Assembly (NCBI RefSeq): GCF_000744255.1
Contig: NZ_JQLO01000001.1
Coordinates: forward strand, 2,046,001 to 2,110,000
Length of the DNA stretch: 64,000 nucleotides
Source: Carnobacterium divergens DSM 20623
Lineage (GTDB): Bacteria; Bacillota; Bacilli; Lactobacillales; Carnobacteriaceae
Direction: 5' to 3'
Both the position numbers and the translations under genes were made by a program. This document shows, in pieces, positions 30,669 to 37,837 of this stretch (within the stretch, counting starts at the first letter, position 1; each line of letters begins with the position of its first letter). The notes beneath the pieces are model-generated. The model saw only the letters and a list, made by a program, of their open reading frames with translations, searched no databases and was not told the DNA's origin.

Positions 30669-30780
30669 AAAAGCCCCATGTCACCTTAGACATAGAGGGA
30701 TTATTGTATGTTTGCACATAGTATGATCCTCGGTAGGAAATTAAGACTTGCGTCACCTACTGTCTTCGGTAAATATTTAT
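30669..30780 (-). promoter_or_regulatory. L10 leader (autoregulatory RNA of rplJL)
   Basis: On the minus strand the leader reads ACCGAAGACAGTAGGTGACG...CCTACCGAGG and so on, the arrangement of the ribosomal L10 leader. It is followed by a CTATGTC/GACATGGGG hairpin and TTTTTGC at 30669-30699, which looks like an attenuator. L10(L12)4 complexes bind such leaders to limit their own synthesis. Assigned by position and pattern; a covariance model would confirm it. The remaining 30522-30668 stretch holds nothing I recognise. Confidence 0.75.
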
Positions 30781-30782
30781 TA

Positions 30783-30820
30783 ACCTAGATGATTGTAACA
30801 AGTACAATCATCTAGGTCAA
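30783..30820 (-). promoter_or_regulatory. rplJL promoter inside a 15-bp inverted repeat
   Basis: Minus-strand -35 TTGACC (30815-30820), 17-base spacer, -10 TACAAT (30792-30797). The same bases form a perfect 15-bp inverted repeat, ACCTAGATGATTGTA and its complement (30783-30797 and 30803-30817), with a five-base loop. It may also act as a terminator-like hairpin for rplKA, although no U-run follows. Confidence 0.7.
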
Positions 30821-30839
30821 GTAAAATTTTAATTAGTGA

Positions 30840-31529
30840 TTATAAAGAACTTTGGTCAACTTTTACACCAGGACCAAAAGTTGTTGTTACAGTAATGTTT
30901 TTGATGTATTGACCTTTAGCTGAAGAAGGTTTAACTTTCAACATTGTATCGTTGATTGTTTTAAAGTTTTCAATTAATTTGTCAGTACTAAACGATACTT
31001 TACCAATTGGAGCTTGTACATTACCAGCTTTATCAACGCGGTAAGTTACTTTACCAGCTTTGATTTCGTTAACTGCTTTTGTAACGTCCATTGTAACAGT
31101 ACCAGTTTTAGGGTTAGGCATTAATCCTTTAGGTCCTAGAACACGTCCTAGACGACCAACTTCACCCATCATATCTGGAGTAGCAACGATTACGTCGAAA
31201 TCGAACCAACCGCCACTGATTTTTTGAACAAGATCAGATTCACCTACGTAATCTGCGCCTGCTGCTTCTGCTTCTTTAGCTTTTTCACCTTTAGCAAATA
31301 CTAAAACGCGTTGTGTTTTACCTGTTCCATTTGGAAGAACAACTGCCCCACGAATTTGTTGGTCAGCTTTCTTAGGGTCAACACCAAGTCTATAAGCGAC
31401 TTCTACTGTTGCATCAAATTTAGCAAAATCGATTTCTTTTACTAAAGCAACTGCTTCTTCTACTGAATAAGCTTTTGTAACATCAACTTGCTTAAGGGCA
31501 GTTTGATATTGTTTGCTTTTTTTAGCCAT
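30840..31529 (-). CDS. rplA: 50S ribosomal protein L1
   Basis: L1 (229 aa) forms the mobile stalk that moves deacylated tRNA out of the E site and represses its own operon in many bacteria. [19 protein letters not shown] is the family signature. It is separated from rplK by 107 bases that contain a hairpin nearly identical to the one before rplK. Confidence 0.98.
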   Translation of the reverse strand: MAKKSKQYQTALKQVDVTKAYSVEEAVALVKEIDFAKFDATVEVAYRLGVDPKKADQQIRGAVVLPNGTGKTQRVLVFAKGEKAKEAEAAGADYVGESDLVQKISGGWFDFDVIVATPDMMGEVGRLGRVLGPKGLMPNPKTGTVTMDVTKAVNEIKAGKVTYRVDKAGNVQAPIGKVSFSTDKLIENFKTINDTMLKVKPSSAKGQYIKNITVTTTFGPGVKVDQSSL

Positions 31530-31549
31530 GTTCTTTTTCCTCCTTGATT

Positions 31550-31575
31550 GTGGTTATAACGGTTTTACCTCCCAC
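31550..31575 (-). promoter_or_regulatory. Candidate L1-binding hairpin before rplA
   Basis: On the minus strand GTGGGAGGT pairs with ACC...CCAC across a short loop, directly followed by AATCAAGGAGG. The element is a copy of the one in front of rplK (32093-32124). Duplicate control sites in front of both genes fit translational repression by L1. Confidence 0.6.
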
Positions 31576-31636
31576 TTAATCCTCAAAGCTAATAAATTAA
31601 CTTATGAGTCGATACGTAAGAAGCGGTTAATGAAGA

Positions 31637-32062
31637 TTAATCTTCGATTGTGATCCCCATGCTTCTTGCAGTACCTTCGACCATACGCATTGCAGATTCA
31701 ACATTTGCAGCGTTTAAGTCAGGCATTTTTGTTTCAGCGATTTCTCTAACTTTATCGCGTTTAACTGTCGCAACTTTTTTAGTGTTTGGTTCGCCTGAAC
31801 CAGATTCAATACCAGCAGCTTTTTTAAGTAAAACAGCAGCAGGTGGTGTTTTTGTAATAAATGTAAATGAACGATCTTCATATACAGAGATTACTACTGG
31901 AATGATTAGTCCAGCTTGATCAGCAGTACGAGCATTGAATTCTTTACAGAATCCCATGATGTTTACTTGTGCTTGACCTAATGCAGGCCCTACCGGTGGA
32001 GCTGGATTTGCTTTTCCTGCAGGAATTTGCAATTTAACTAATTTAACAACTTTTTTAGCCAC
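31637..32062 (-). CDS. rplK: 50S ribosomal protein L11
   Basis: L11 (141 aa) forms the GTPase-associated centre and is needed for RelA activation. [20 protein letters not shown] is the thiostrepton-region signature. The start is GTG (32060-32062), eight bases after GGAGG; an ATG closer to that site is in another frame. It has its own promoter and a candidate L1-control hairpin. Confidence 0.97.
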   Translation of the reverse strand: MAKKVVKLVKLQIPAGKANPAPPVGPALGQAQVNIMGFCKEFNARTADQAGLIIPVVISVYEDRSFTFITKTPPAAVLLKKAAGIESGSGEPNTKKVATVKRDKVREIAETKMPDLNAANVESAMRMVEGTARSMGITIED

Positions 32063-32092
32063 GAGACATACCTCCTTGATTGAGTCCGTGAT

Positions 32093-32124
32093 GTGGTTAA
32101 TGGGGTTAATATTTCCCCTCCCAC
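32093..32124 (-). promoter_or_regulatory. Candidate L1-binding hairpin before rplK
   Basis: Minus-strand GTGGGAGGGG pairs with CCCC...CCAC across a nine-base loop, 31 bases before the rplK start. It shares GTGGGAGG at one end and AACCAC at the other with the hairpin before rplA. Confidence 0.6.
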
Positions 32125-32153
32125 TTTCTTACATACGTAAAACGTACCTACAT

Positions 32154-32182
32154 ACTATATCAAATTCATTTGTGTTTTTCAA
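32154..32182 (-). promoter_or_regulatory. rplKA promoter
   Basis: -35 TTGAAA (32177-32182), 17-base spacer, -10 TATAGT (32154-32159) on the minus strand. It lies downstream of the DUF915 hydrolase gene, so rplKA does not depend on readthrough from nusG. Confidence 0.8.
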
Positions 32183-32208
32183 CCTTTAAATTATTTTTTT
32201 TACGGTGT

Positions 32209-33087
32209 TTATTCTGACCATAAAAATTCGGCAACTGCCTTGTCAACGCCTGTATTTTCATGAAGCAGACTGTGGCTCGCTTTTATACCTGTAAATACCA
32301 TTTCTCGGTAATCCGTCACTTGCGATTGATAAATGAATTTGGCTGACAATGCACTTGCAACTGAAACAGAGCCATCACTTTTCGTGCCATTTTCCTTATC
32401 ACCAGCAATCGTCAAAACGGCTAGTTCGGATGGGATTTTTTCTTTTAAAGTATCGAAATTGGCAAAGCGCTCTGTCTGCATTTTGGGGCCGTTCTCTGTC
32501 AGGTCATAATCAGTTATGCCGTCTTCTCCAATTTCAAGACCGTTGATTGGCGCTGCAATTAGAACTAGTTTTTCTACCTCAGGATAAGCACCGTTTATCC
32601 CAACTGCCGTCACATAATTAGTTAATGCCACACCACCCATTGAATGTCCCACGGCGTTCACCTTTTCAATTCCATATTTTGTTTTTAAGGACTGCATTAA
32701 TTCTTGTAGCCACCAACTTTGATTTTCTTCTGTACTTTTATTGTCCGCAAACAATATTTGAATCATTGGATTTTTTTCTTTTTTATTAAATTCTCCTTCA
32801 TAAGTGATTTCTCCGTCACTTGTGATTGTTGCTATTAAAGAAGGAGTTGCTACTTTTTCTTTAGTCAGTCGCTTAATCATTCCACCGAATGAATTTTTGG
32901 TACCACTGTACCCATGAACAAAGATGGTAGGAATTGATTCGGATACCGTTTCTTTTTTTGCAACTTTTGCTCGTTCATTCTTTTGGGGCAATTTAGGTTG
33001 GCCTGTTGTGTCATTCCACTTTGAATAGAAAATAATGCTTCCAATTAAAATCATAAATACAAACAGAATTAAGCTTATTTTTTTCAT
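32209..33087 (-). CDS. DUF915-type alpha/beta hydrolase, membrane-anchored or secreted
   Basis: A 292-residue lipase-like hydrolase. An N-terminal hydrophobic segment (residues 4-20) without a lipobox suggests a signal anchor. The oxyanion region TIFVHGYSGTKNSFGGM and the nucleophile elbow GHSMGG (Ser149) are intact; D275 or nearby acids and the late His in KASHSLLHEN may complete the triad. The substrate is unknown. The ATG at 33087 follows GGAGGG. It sits oddly between nusG and rplKA; with no clear promoter of its own it may rely on leakage through the nusG terminator. Confidence 0.82.
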   Translation of the reverse strand: MKKISLILFVFMILIGSIIFYSKWNDTTGQPKLPQKNERAKVAKKETVSESIPTIFVHGYSGTKNSFGGMIKRLTKEKVATPSLIATITSDGEITYEGEFNKKEKNPMIQILFADNKSTEENQSWWLQELMQSLKTKYGIEKVNAVGHSMGGVALTNYVTAVGINGAYPEVEKLVLIAAPINGLEIGEDGITDYDLTENGPKMQTERFANFDTLKEKIPSELAVLTIAGDKENGTKSDGSVSVASALSAKFIYQSQVTDYREMVFTGIKASHSLLHENTGVDKAVAEFLWSE

Positions 33088-33118
33088 AATGACCCTCCTT
33101 TTACAAATAGATAGAAAA

Positions 33119-33146
33119 AAAGTCCCTTTATTAAAAGGAACTTTCT
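33119..33146 (-). terminator. nusG terminator
   Basis: AAAGTTCCTTT pairs with AAAGGGACTTT (G-T pair) across TAAT, followed by TTTT on the minus strand. Confidence 0.75.
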
Positions 33147-33154
33147 TTATTCGT

Positions 33155-33703
33155 TTATAATTTGTCGATTTGTTCAAAATCAAGTTCGGTACTTGTTTCA
33201 CGACCAAACATATCTACGTTTACTTTTAGTTTAGCGCGTTCCATGTCAATTTCAGTAATTTTACCCATCAATCCACTAAATGCACCTTCAATGATTGTGA
33301 CTGTATCGCCCACTTCAAAGTCGATTTCTTGATGACGCGTGCTGATACCTAGACGACGTAAAATAACTTCAATTTCTTCTTTTAATAGTGGAGCGGGTTT
33401 ACTACCTGCACCATGGGAACCAACAAATCCTGTTACTCCGGGAGTATTACGAACGACATACCATGAATCATCAGACATAATCATTTCTACAAGGACGTAT
33501 CCAGGGAACGTTTTTTTCATGTTGATTTTTTCTTTCCCATTTTTTGTTTCTGTTTCTTCTTCTTCAGGAACTACTACGCGGAAAATGTAATCGTTCATTC
33601 CCATACTTGTTGCACGAGATTCGATGTTTGTTTTCACTTTATTTTCGTAACCAGAATACGTGTGTAAGACGTACCAATTTTTTTCTAATTCTACTGTTTC
33701 CAC
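33155..33703 (-). CDS. nusG: Transcription termination/antitermination protein NusG
   Basis: NusG (182 aa) binds RNA polymerase and couples it to S10 or Rho. The N-terminal NGN domain (NWYVLHTYSGYENKV...FPGYVLVEM) and the C-terminal KOW domain (VGDTVTIIEGAFSGLMGKI) are clear. Start chosen as GTG at 33701-33703, eight bases after AGGAG; another in-frame GTG nine bases upstream overlaps the Shine-Dalgarno. It has its own promoter after a terminator that ends the secE transcript. Confidence 0.97.
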   Translation of the reverse strand: METVELEKNWYVLHTYSGYENKVKTNIESRATSMGMNDYIFRVVVPEEEETETKNGKEKINMKKTFPGYVLVEMIMSDDSWYVVRNTPGVTGFVGSHGAGSKPAPLLKEEIEVILRRLGISTRHQEIDFEVGDTVTIIEGAFSGLMGKITEIDMERAKLKVNVDMFGRETSTELDFEQIDKL

Positions 33704-33741
33704 GATGAACACTCCTAAATTTTTATTTTTAATTTCATGGT

Positions 33742-33770
33742 ATTATACCGATCATTTTAAATTCATACAA
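33742..33770 (-). promoter_or_regulatory. nusG promoter
   Basis: -35 TTGTAT (33765-33770), 17-base spacer, -10 TATAAT (33742-33747) on the minus strand. The -35 overlaps the U-run of the secE terminator. Confidence 0.75.
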
Positions 33771-33772
33771 AA

Positions 33773-33799
33773 AAACCTTCAATATTATAAAGAAGGTTT
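33773..33799 (-). terminator. secE terminator
   Basis: AAACCTTC pairs with GAAGGTTT across an 11-base loop, followed by a T-run on the minus strand. It splits secE from nusG, which are one unit in many bacteria. Confidence 0.75.
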
Positions 33800-33859
33800 C
33801 TTATCGCTTGTTTGTACAGTAAGTATACCATTACTACAGCATACTCGCTAGTAATTTAA

Positions 33860-34045
33860 TTATTTTTTTAGAAATAAATCTAAAATTGATGTAATGCCAT
33901 AATCAACAACCATAAAGAAGATTACAAAGAAAAACACAGTGCCGATAACGGTCATCATTGATTTTCTTAGTTCTTTTTTTGTTGGCCAAGTCACTTCATG
34001 CATTTCACGTTTAACGCTACCGAAATAGCCGAATAATTTCCCCAT
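33860..34045 (-). CDS. secE: Preprotein translocase subunit SecE
   Basis: A 61-residue single-span SecE of the short Gram-positive type, clamping SecY in the translocon. The amphipathic segment VKREMHEVTWPTKKEL and one C-terminal membrane helix are typical. It follows rpmG by 39 bases. Confidence 0.95.
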   Translation of the reverse strand: MGKLFGYFGSVKREMHEVTWPTKKELRKSMMTVIGTVFFFVIFFMVVDYGITSILDLFLKK

Positions 34046-34084
34046 CTTTATACCTCCGAACGTTTAGTTTCATTTAAAAATAGT

Positions 34085-34237
34085 TTATTTTGTTTCACGA
34101 TGTAATGTGTGTTGATTACAATATTTACAGAACTTTTTGATTTCTAGACGCTCTGTGCGATTGCCTTCATTTACTTTTTTAGCGTAATTTCTTGAACCGC
34201 ATACTGAACATGCTAATGCTGTTTTCTTACTAGTCAT
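34085..34237 (-). CDS. rpmG: 50S ribosomal protein L33
   Basis: A 50-residue L33 with all four zinc-binding cysteines (CSVCGSRNY and KKFCKYC), so the zinc-containing paralogue. The start [11 protein letters not shown] follows a GGTGG site. First gene of the rpmG-secE unit, in its standard place before secE. Confidence 0.93.
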   Translation of the reverse strand: MTSKKTALACSVCGSRNYAKKVNEGNRTERLEIKKFCKYCNQHTLHRETK

Positions 34238-34281
34238 TTTTCCACCATACTTTCTTTATGACCGATACTTATCATCTTATA

Positions 34282-34310
34282 ATTTAACATTCCTTGTAAA
34301 ATGTGTCAAA
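34282..34310 (-). promoter_or_regulatory. rpmG-secE promoter
   Basis: Perfect -35 TTGACA (34305-34310), 17-base spacer, -10 TAAATT (34282-34287) on the minus strand, downstream of dmkA. Confidence 0.75.
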
Positions 34311-34330
34311 TCAACTTTTATTATTTTTAG

Positions 34331-35272
34331 TTAAAATAACAAACTAAGGGCTAAAAATAACACTTGAGAACCATTTACTAGAATTAAATTTTTAATCGAG
34401 ATGACGAAGGTTTCAGATTTCACTTGTTTTTTGCTAAAAATAGCTAGATTCTTTTTAACTGGAATAAAGCTGACTAATGCGCCTAGCATAATTGGATGAT
34501 AGACACCGAAAATAACTGCTACAATAATCGCTACGTAAGATAAATAAATTAAAAAATCAAAAAGCTGAACCGCTAACTTTCTTCCTAAATAAAATGGCAG
34601 TGTGTAACGATGATTCGAAATATCCTCTTCTAAATCGCAAATATTGTTTGCTAGCATAATATTCGCAATCGTAAATACGGATGGCAATGACACCAGCAAT
34701 ACCGTCACTATTTCTAAATAATTACCACTTAAGATAAATTGATTATTTGGTAAAAATTCAAAAGCCAAAAGTGTGCCTTCTGTCAAATTGACATACACAG
34801 ATATGAAAAAGATTCCAAACCCCATTGTCACTCCTGAGAACAGCTCTCCTAAAGGCATTCTTGACAGTGGGACAGGTCCAAAAGTGTAGAACACACCGAT
34901 AAAGAAACAAATTCCGCCCATCAATAAGACTAAAATATCTGTGCGCCAAGTCAAAATAATCCCTAAGACAGCTGCAACCAACAACATCACCCATATCAAC
35001 ATGCGAACTAACTTTTCGGGTATTTTTTCTTGTCCAATCACATTAACGTTATCTTTATAACCTGCATTTTTCGCTTTTTGATAATCCATAAAATTATTGA
35101 TTGCAGTCGTCGTCATATCAAATATCAACATTCCTGCAAAAAATAACAACGTATTAATTAGATTAAATTGCTTAAAATACACACTAGCAAATAATGTTCC
35201 TAGTAAAAATGGAAATAAACTTGCTAATTTTGTTTGAATCTCTACTAATTTTAAAAATGTTTTGAAGGACAT
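34331..35272 (-). CDS. dmkA: UbiA-family prenyltransferase for demethylmenaquinone (MenA-like)
   Basis: A membrane prenyltransferase (313 aa) that attaches a polyprenyl chain to 1,4-dihydroxy-2-naphthoate, giving demethylmenaquinone. The first Asp motif NNFMDYQKA and second DLEEDISNHRYTLP are visible, with about eight membrane segments. It is cotranscribed with fmnB (26-base gap) in an EET locus. In Listeria the corresponding gene supplies a quinone pool dedicated to extracellular electron transfer. Confidence 0.88.
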   Translation of the reverse strand: MSFKTFLKLVEIQTKLASLFPFLLGTLFASVYFKQFNLINTLLFFAGMLIFDMTTTAINNFMDYQKAKNAGYKDNVNVIGQEKIPEKLVRMLIWVMLLVAAVLGIILTWRTDILVLLMGGICFFIGVFYTFGPVPLSRMPLGELFSGVTMGFGIFFISVYVNLTEGTLLAFEFLPNNQFILSGNYLEIVTVLLVSLPSVFTIANIMLANNICDLEEDISNHRYTLPFYLGRKLAVQLFDFLIYLSYVAIIVAVIFGVYHPIMLGALVSFIPVKKNLAIFSKKQVKSETFVISIKNLILVNGSQVLFLALSLLF

Positions 35273-35298
35273 AGATTTTCTCCCGTTCCTTTATTTTC

Positions 35299-36387
35299 TT
35301 ATTTCAATGTGTCTCGTTTTTCTACCGTATAGGTGTCACTTGTTAATTTAAATACGCCATCTAATCCTTTTGAAAGATAGATTTTATTTTCTTTCGTCAC
35401 AAAAATAGCTTCAACACCGTCTAACTTATCGACAAATTCTAAACCGCCTTTAACACCTTTTGAAAAGACAGCGGTTGATAACCCGTCACCATCAATTGAT
35501 TTTTTTGAAACAATTGAAACACCTGCAATATCGTTATCAAATGGATAACCCGTTGTCCCATCCATTAAATGATCGTATTTTTTACCATCTGTTGGATCTT
35601 CATAAAAGCGCTCGTAAATGCCTGATGTTACAATCGAACGGTTGCTTTCTGGAATTGTGCCAATTGTTGTGCCTCGTGTTTCATTTGGATCTTGAATTCC
35701 GACATTCCAGTCTGCATCTGCTTTTCTTGGGCTGTGTCCTAAAACAAAAATATTTCCACCTAAATCGACAATTGCAGTGTCAACATCGTTTGCCTTTAAG
35801 ACTTTCACTACTTCATCCGTAATATAACCTTTTGCAATAGCACCTAAATCCAATTGCATACCTTTTTCAGGTAAATAAACTGTTTTGTCTTTATCATTAA
35901 AAACAACTTTTTTGTAATCAATTAATGGTAGGACGGCATCAATTTCATTTTGTGCTGGTTTTCGAGCATCTGGAAAACCAATTCGCCAAAGATCCGTTAA
36001 TGAACCAATCGTCATATCAAATCCGCCCTCTGACGTCTTGCTATAATGATAGGCTTCTTTTAATAAGTAATAGATGTCATCTGTTACCTTCACAGGAGCA
36101 ACTCCCGCTTGATCGTTGATTTCATCAATTTCAGAGCCTTTTTCATTCACTGTAATTTTAGCAGCTAGTTCTTTTACTCGGTCAAATGATTTCTCTAAAA
36201 CGTCTTCCTTGCCTTCGTTGTATATTTTCACATTGACAACTGTTCCCATTAAAAACTGTGTATCTGAATAAGGATCTTTAAGAATTGCAGCTTTTTTTTC
36301 TTCTTTTCCATCTCCACAACCTGCCAATCCGATTACTAAAACGAAGAAAAAGCTCATTAAAAGTAAGTGTTTGTTTTTCATCTTCAT
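35299..36387 (-). CDS. fmnB: FMN transferase lipoprotein (ApbE family)
   Basis: A surface lipoprotein (362 aa) that uses FAD to attach FMN to a threonine in target proteins. The signal peptide ends in the lipobox GLAGC (Cys24). ApbE landmarks include DTQFLMGTVVNVKIY, LDLGAIAKGYITDEV and the C-terminal DGDGLSTAVF metal site. It stands downstream of pplA, whose two flavinylation motifs are its likely targets. It has its own promoter. Confidence 0.92.
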   Translation of the reverse strand: MKMKNKHLLLMSFFFVLVIGLAGCGDGKEEKKAAILKDPYSDTQFLMGTVVNVKIYNEGKEDVLEKSFDRVKELAAKITVNEKGSEIDEINDQAGVAPVKVTDDIYYLLKEAYHYSKTSEGGFDMTIGSLTDLWRIGFPDARKPAQNEIDAVLPLIDYKKVVFNDKDKTVYLPEKGMQLDLGAIAKGYITDEVVKVLKANDVDTAIVDLGGNIFVLGHSPRKADADWNVGIQDPNETRGTTIGTIPESNRSIVTSGIYERFYEDPTDGKKYDHLMDGTTGYPFDNDIAGVSIVSKKSIDGDGLSTAVFSKGVKGGLEFVDKLDGVEAIFVTKENKIYLSKGLDGVFKLTSDTYTVEKRDTLK

Positions 36388-36425
36388 AATTGCCCCTTGT
36401 CTATCAGTCTCTATTTATCTTTTTC

Positions 36426-36454
36426 ATTATAGTAGTGGCGCTATTATTTTACAA
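36426..36454 (-). promoter_or_regulatory. fmnB-dmkA promoter
   Basis: -35 TTGTAA (36449-36454), 17-base spacer, -10 TATAAT (36426-36431) on the minus strand. It allows fmnB and dmkA expression independent of pplA. Confidence 0.75.
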
Positions 36455-36480
36455 GTTTATCTACTAGCTGATTTCATAAG

Positions 36481-36515
36481 AAAAGGCCTTAGAGTGATCA
36501 ATCCCCTAAGACCTT
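36481..36515 (-). terminator. pplA terminator
   Basis: AAGGTCTTAG pairs with CTAAGGCCTT (one G-T pair), followed by TTCTTAT on the minus strand. The U-run is poor, so partial readthrough into fmnB is possible. Confidence 0.6.
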
Positions 36516-36542
36516 CAACTTTCATTCAATTAGTCGTTAGAC

Positions 36543-37478
36543 TTATTTTTTTTCAGACATTACGATGTTATCTACAACGATTTTGTCTTGGCTTCCTTTT
36601 TCAGCAGCGTTGATTAATTGTGCTGCCCATAATTTGAAGCTTTCTGATGAGTGAGTTGCGCCACTTACGACTTCAACTTCACCTGGATTTTGTTTTTCAA
36701 CTAATCCTTTGTTTAAAGCTGGGAAGTAATCTGCTGGTCCAACTTTAGCAATCTTAGACATGTTTTCTTGGTATTCTTTGTTTTCTGATTTTAATTCACC
36801 TTTATCGTTTGTACCATCGTATTTAGATTCAGTGATTTTGCCACCAGCAACTACCATTTCAAATGTTTCTGTCCAGCCGTTTGAAGCATTTTTAGTTTCT
36901 AATGAATACGTACCATCTTTAAGATCCGCATTGTTGTCGATTTCAATTTTATCAGTTTTACCAGCTTGAGCTGCTTGAACTAATTGTTGTGCGTAGTTTT
37001 TGAACGCTTCTGATGAGTGAGTTGCGCCACTTACAACGTCAACTGATGCTGCATCTTGAGCTTTAACTAATTCTTCGTTTAAAGCTGGAATGTAGTCAGC
37101 AGGTCCAATTTTTTCTTTTGTTTTTTCAGACATTGCTTTTTGGTAAGCTTTGTCTTCAGATTTTTTCTTGCCATCTTTATCTAAATAATCGTAATCAGAT
37201 TTAGTAATTTTACCATCTTTAACAGTCATGCTGAAGTTTACTTTCCAGCCTTTATCGTCAAAGTTTTTTTCTTCAAGAGTGTAGGTACCGTCTTTTAACT
37301 CGCCACCAGCTGTTTTAACCATTTCTTTTGACTCTTCTTTAGAAGAATCTTTAGCTACTTCACTTGTTTTGCTATCTGAGCTGTCTTTTTTAGTATCGTT
37401 TCCGCCACCACAAGCTGCTAATACAAAAGTTGAAGCTAAAACCAATGACCCAATTGTCATTACTTTTTTGAATTCCAT
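36543..37478 (-). CDS. pplA: Flavinylated EET lipoprotein and likely pheromone precursor (PplA/Cad type)
   Basis: A 311-residue lipoprotein with lipobox VLAAC (Cys23). Two FMN-binding repeats follow (about 60-170 and 185-295). Each ends in a flavinylation motif: DVVSGAT (Thr153) and EVVSGAT (Thr275). It would carry electrons from membrane quinols to flavins or iron outside the cell. The same family includes PplA of Listeria and the cAD1 pheromone precursor of Enterococcus faecalis (about 309 aa). The eight residues before Cys23, ASTFVLAA, resemble such pheromones. A linker rich in Ser, Lys and Glu (24-58) follows the lipid anchor. Confidence 0.92.
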   Translation of the reverse strand: MEFKKVMTIGSLVLASTFVLAACGGGNDTKKDSSDSKTSEVAKDSSKEESKEMVKTAGGELKDGTYTLEEKNFDDKGWKVNFSMTVKDGKITKSDYDYLDKDGKKKSEDKAYQKAMSEKTKEKIGPADYIPALNEELVKAQDAASVDVVSGATHSSEAFKNYAQQLVQAAQAGKTDKIEIDNNADLKDGTYSLETKNASNGWTETFEMVVAGGKITESKYDGTNDKGELKSENKEYQENMSKIAKVGPADYFPALNKGLVEKQNPGEVEVVSGATHSSESFKLWAAQLINAAEKGSQDKIVVDNIVMSEKK

Positions 37479-37534
37479 AATAAAATTCCCACCTTATCCT
37501 TTTTAGTTTACTTAAGGCTATTTGTAAACGCTAT

Positions 37535-37552
37535 ATGTTATGTTGTTCACAA
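37535..37552 (-). promoter_or_regulatory. Rex-like motif downstream of the pplA promoter
   Basis: Minus-strand TTGTGAACAACATAACAT. The first half is the perfect Rex half-site TTGTGAA; the second half is weak. The same TTGTGAAC...TAAC pattern is found near the ndh2 promoter. Confidence 0.4.
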
Positions 37553-37573
37553 TGTCCGTAAGTACCTATTAAC

Positions 37574-37602
37574 ATCATACTCACTTTTTTATTTTTTGTC
37601 TA
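37574..37602 (-). promoter_or_regulatory. pplA promoter
   Basis: -35 TAGACA (37597-37602), 17-base spacer, -10 TATGAT (37574-37579) on the minus strand; leader of about 90 nt. Confidence 0.65.
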
Positions 37603-37650
37603 TTTATTTCATCACGTTTTTAATTAGAATTTTATTATAATATTCGTTTT

Positions 37651-37668
37651 TTGTTCAAATTTGAACAA
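37651..37668. promoter_or_regulatory. Perfect 18-bp palindrome between pplA and ndh2
   Basis: TTGTTCAAATTTGAACAA is a perfect palindrome and is followed by a separate TTCACAA (37672-37678). It sits mid-way between the divergent promoters, a likely place for a shared regulator. Confidence 0.65.
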
Positions 37669-37747
37669 TAGTTCACAAACTTTTTTAGATAACGAAAGTT
37701 TTATCTTTTATAACGAGATAATCATAGACTTAATTTATTAAATCTTG

Positions 37748-37779
37748 TATAATTAGTAAGGTTGTGAACCATTTAACTA
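37748..37779 (+). promoter_or_regulatory. ndh2 -10 region and Rex-like operator
   Basis: TATAAT lies at about 37749-37754 without a good -35. TTGTGAACCATTTAACTA follows at 37762-37779, where transcription would start. Compared with the Rex consensus TTGTGAA-N4-TTCACAA, the first half is perfect and the second matches at five of seven positions. A poor -35 fits an activator- or repressor-controlled promoter. Confidence 0.45.
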
Positions 37780-37837
37780 TAATTTATAGTTGCTATTATT
37801 ATTTCTTAAAAATAACTATCTCAAAGGAGTGAAAAAA

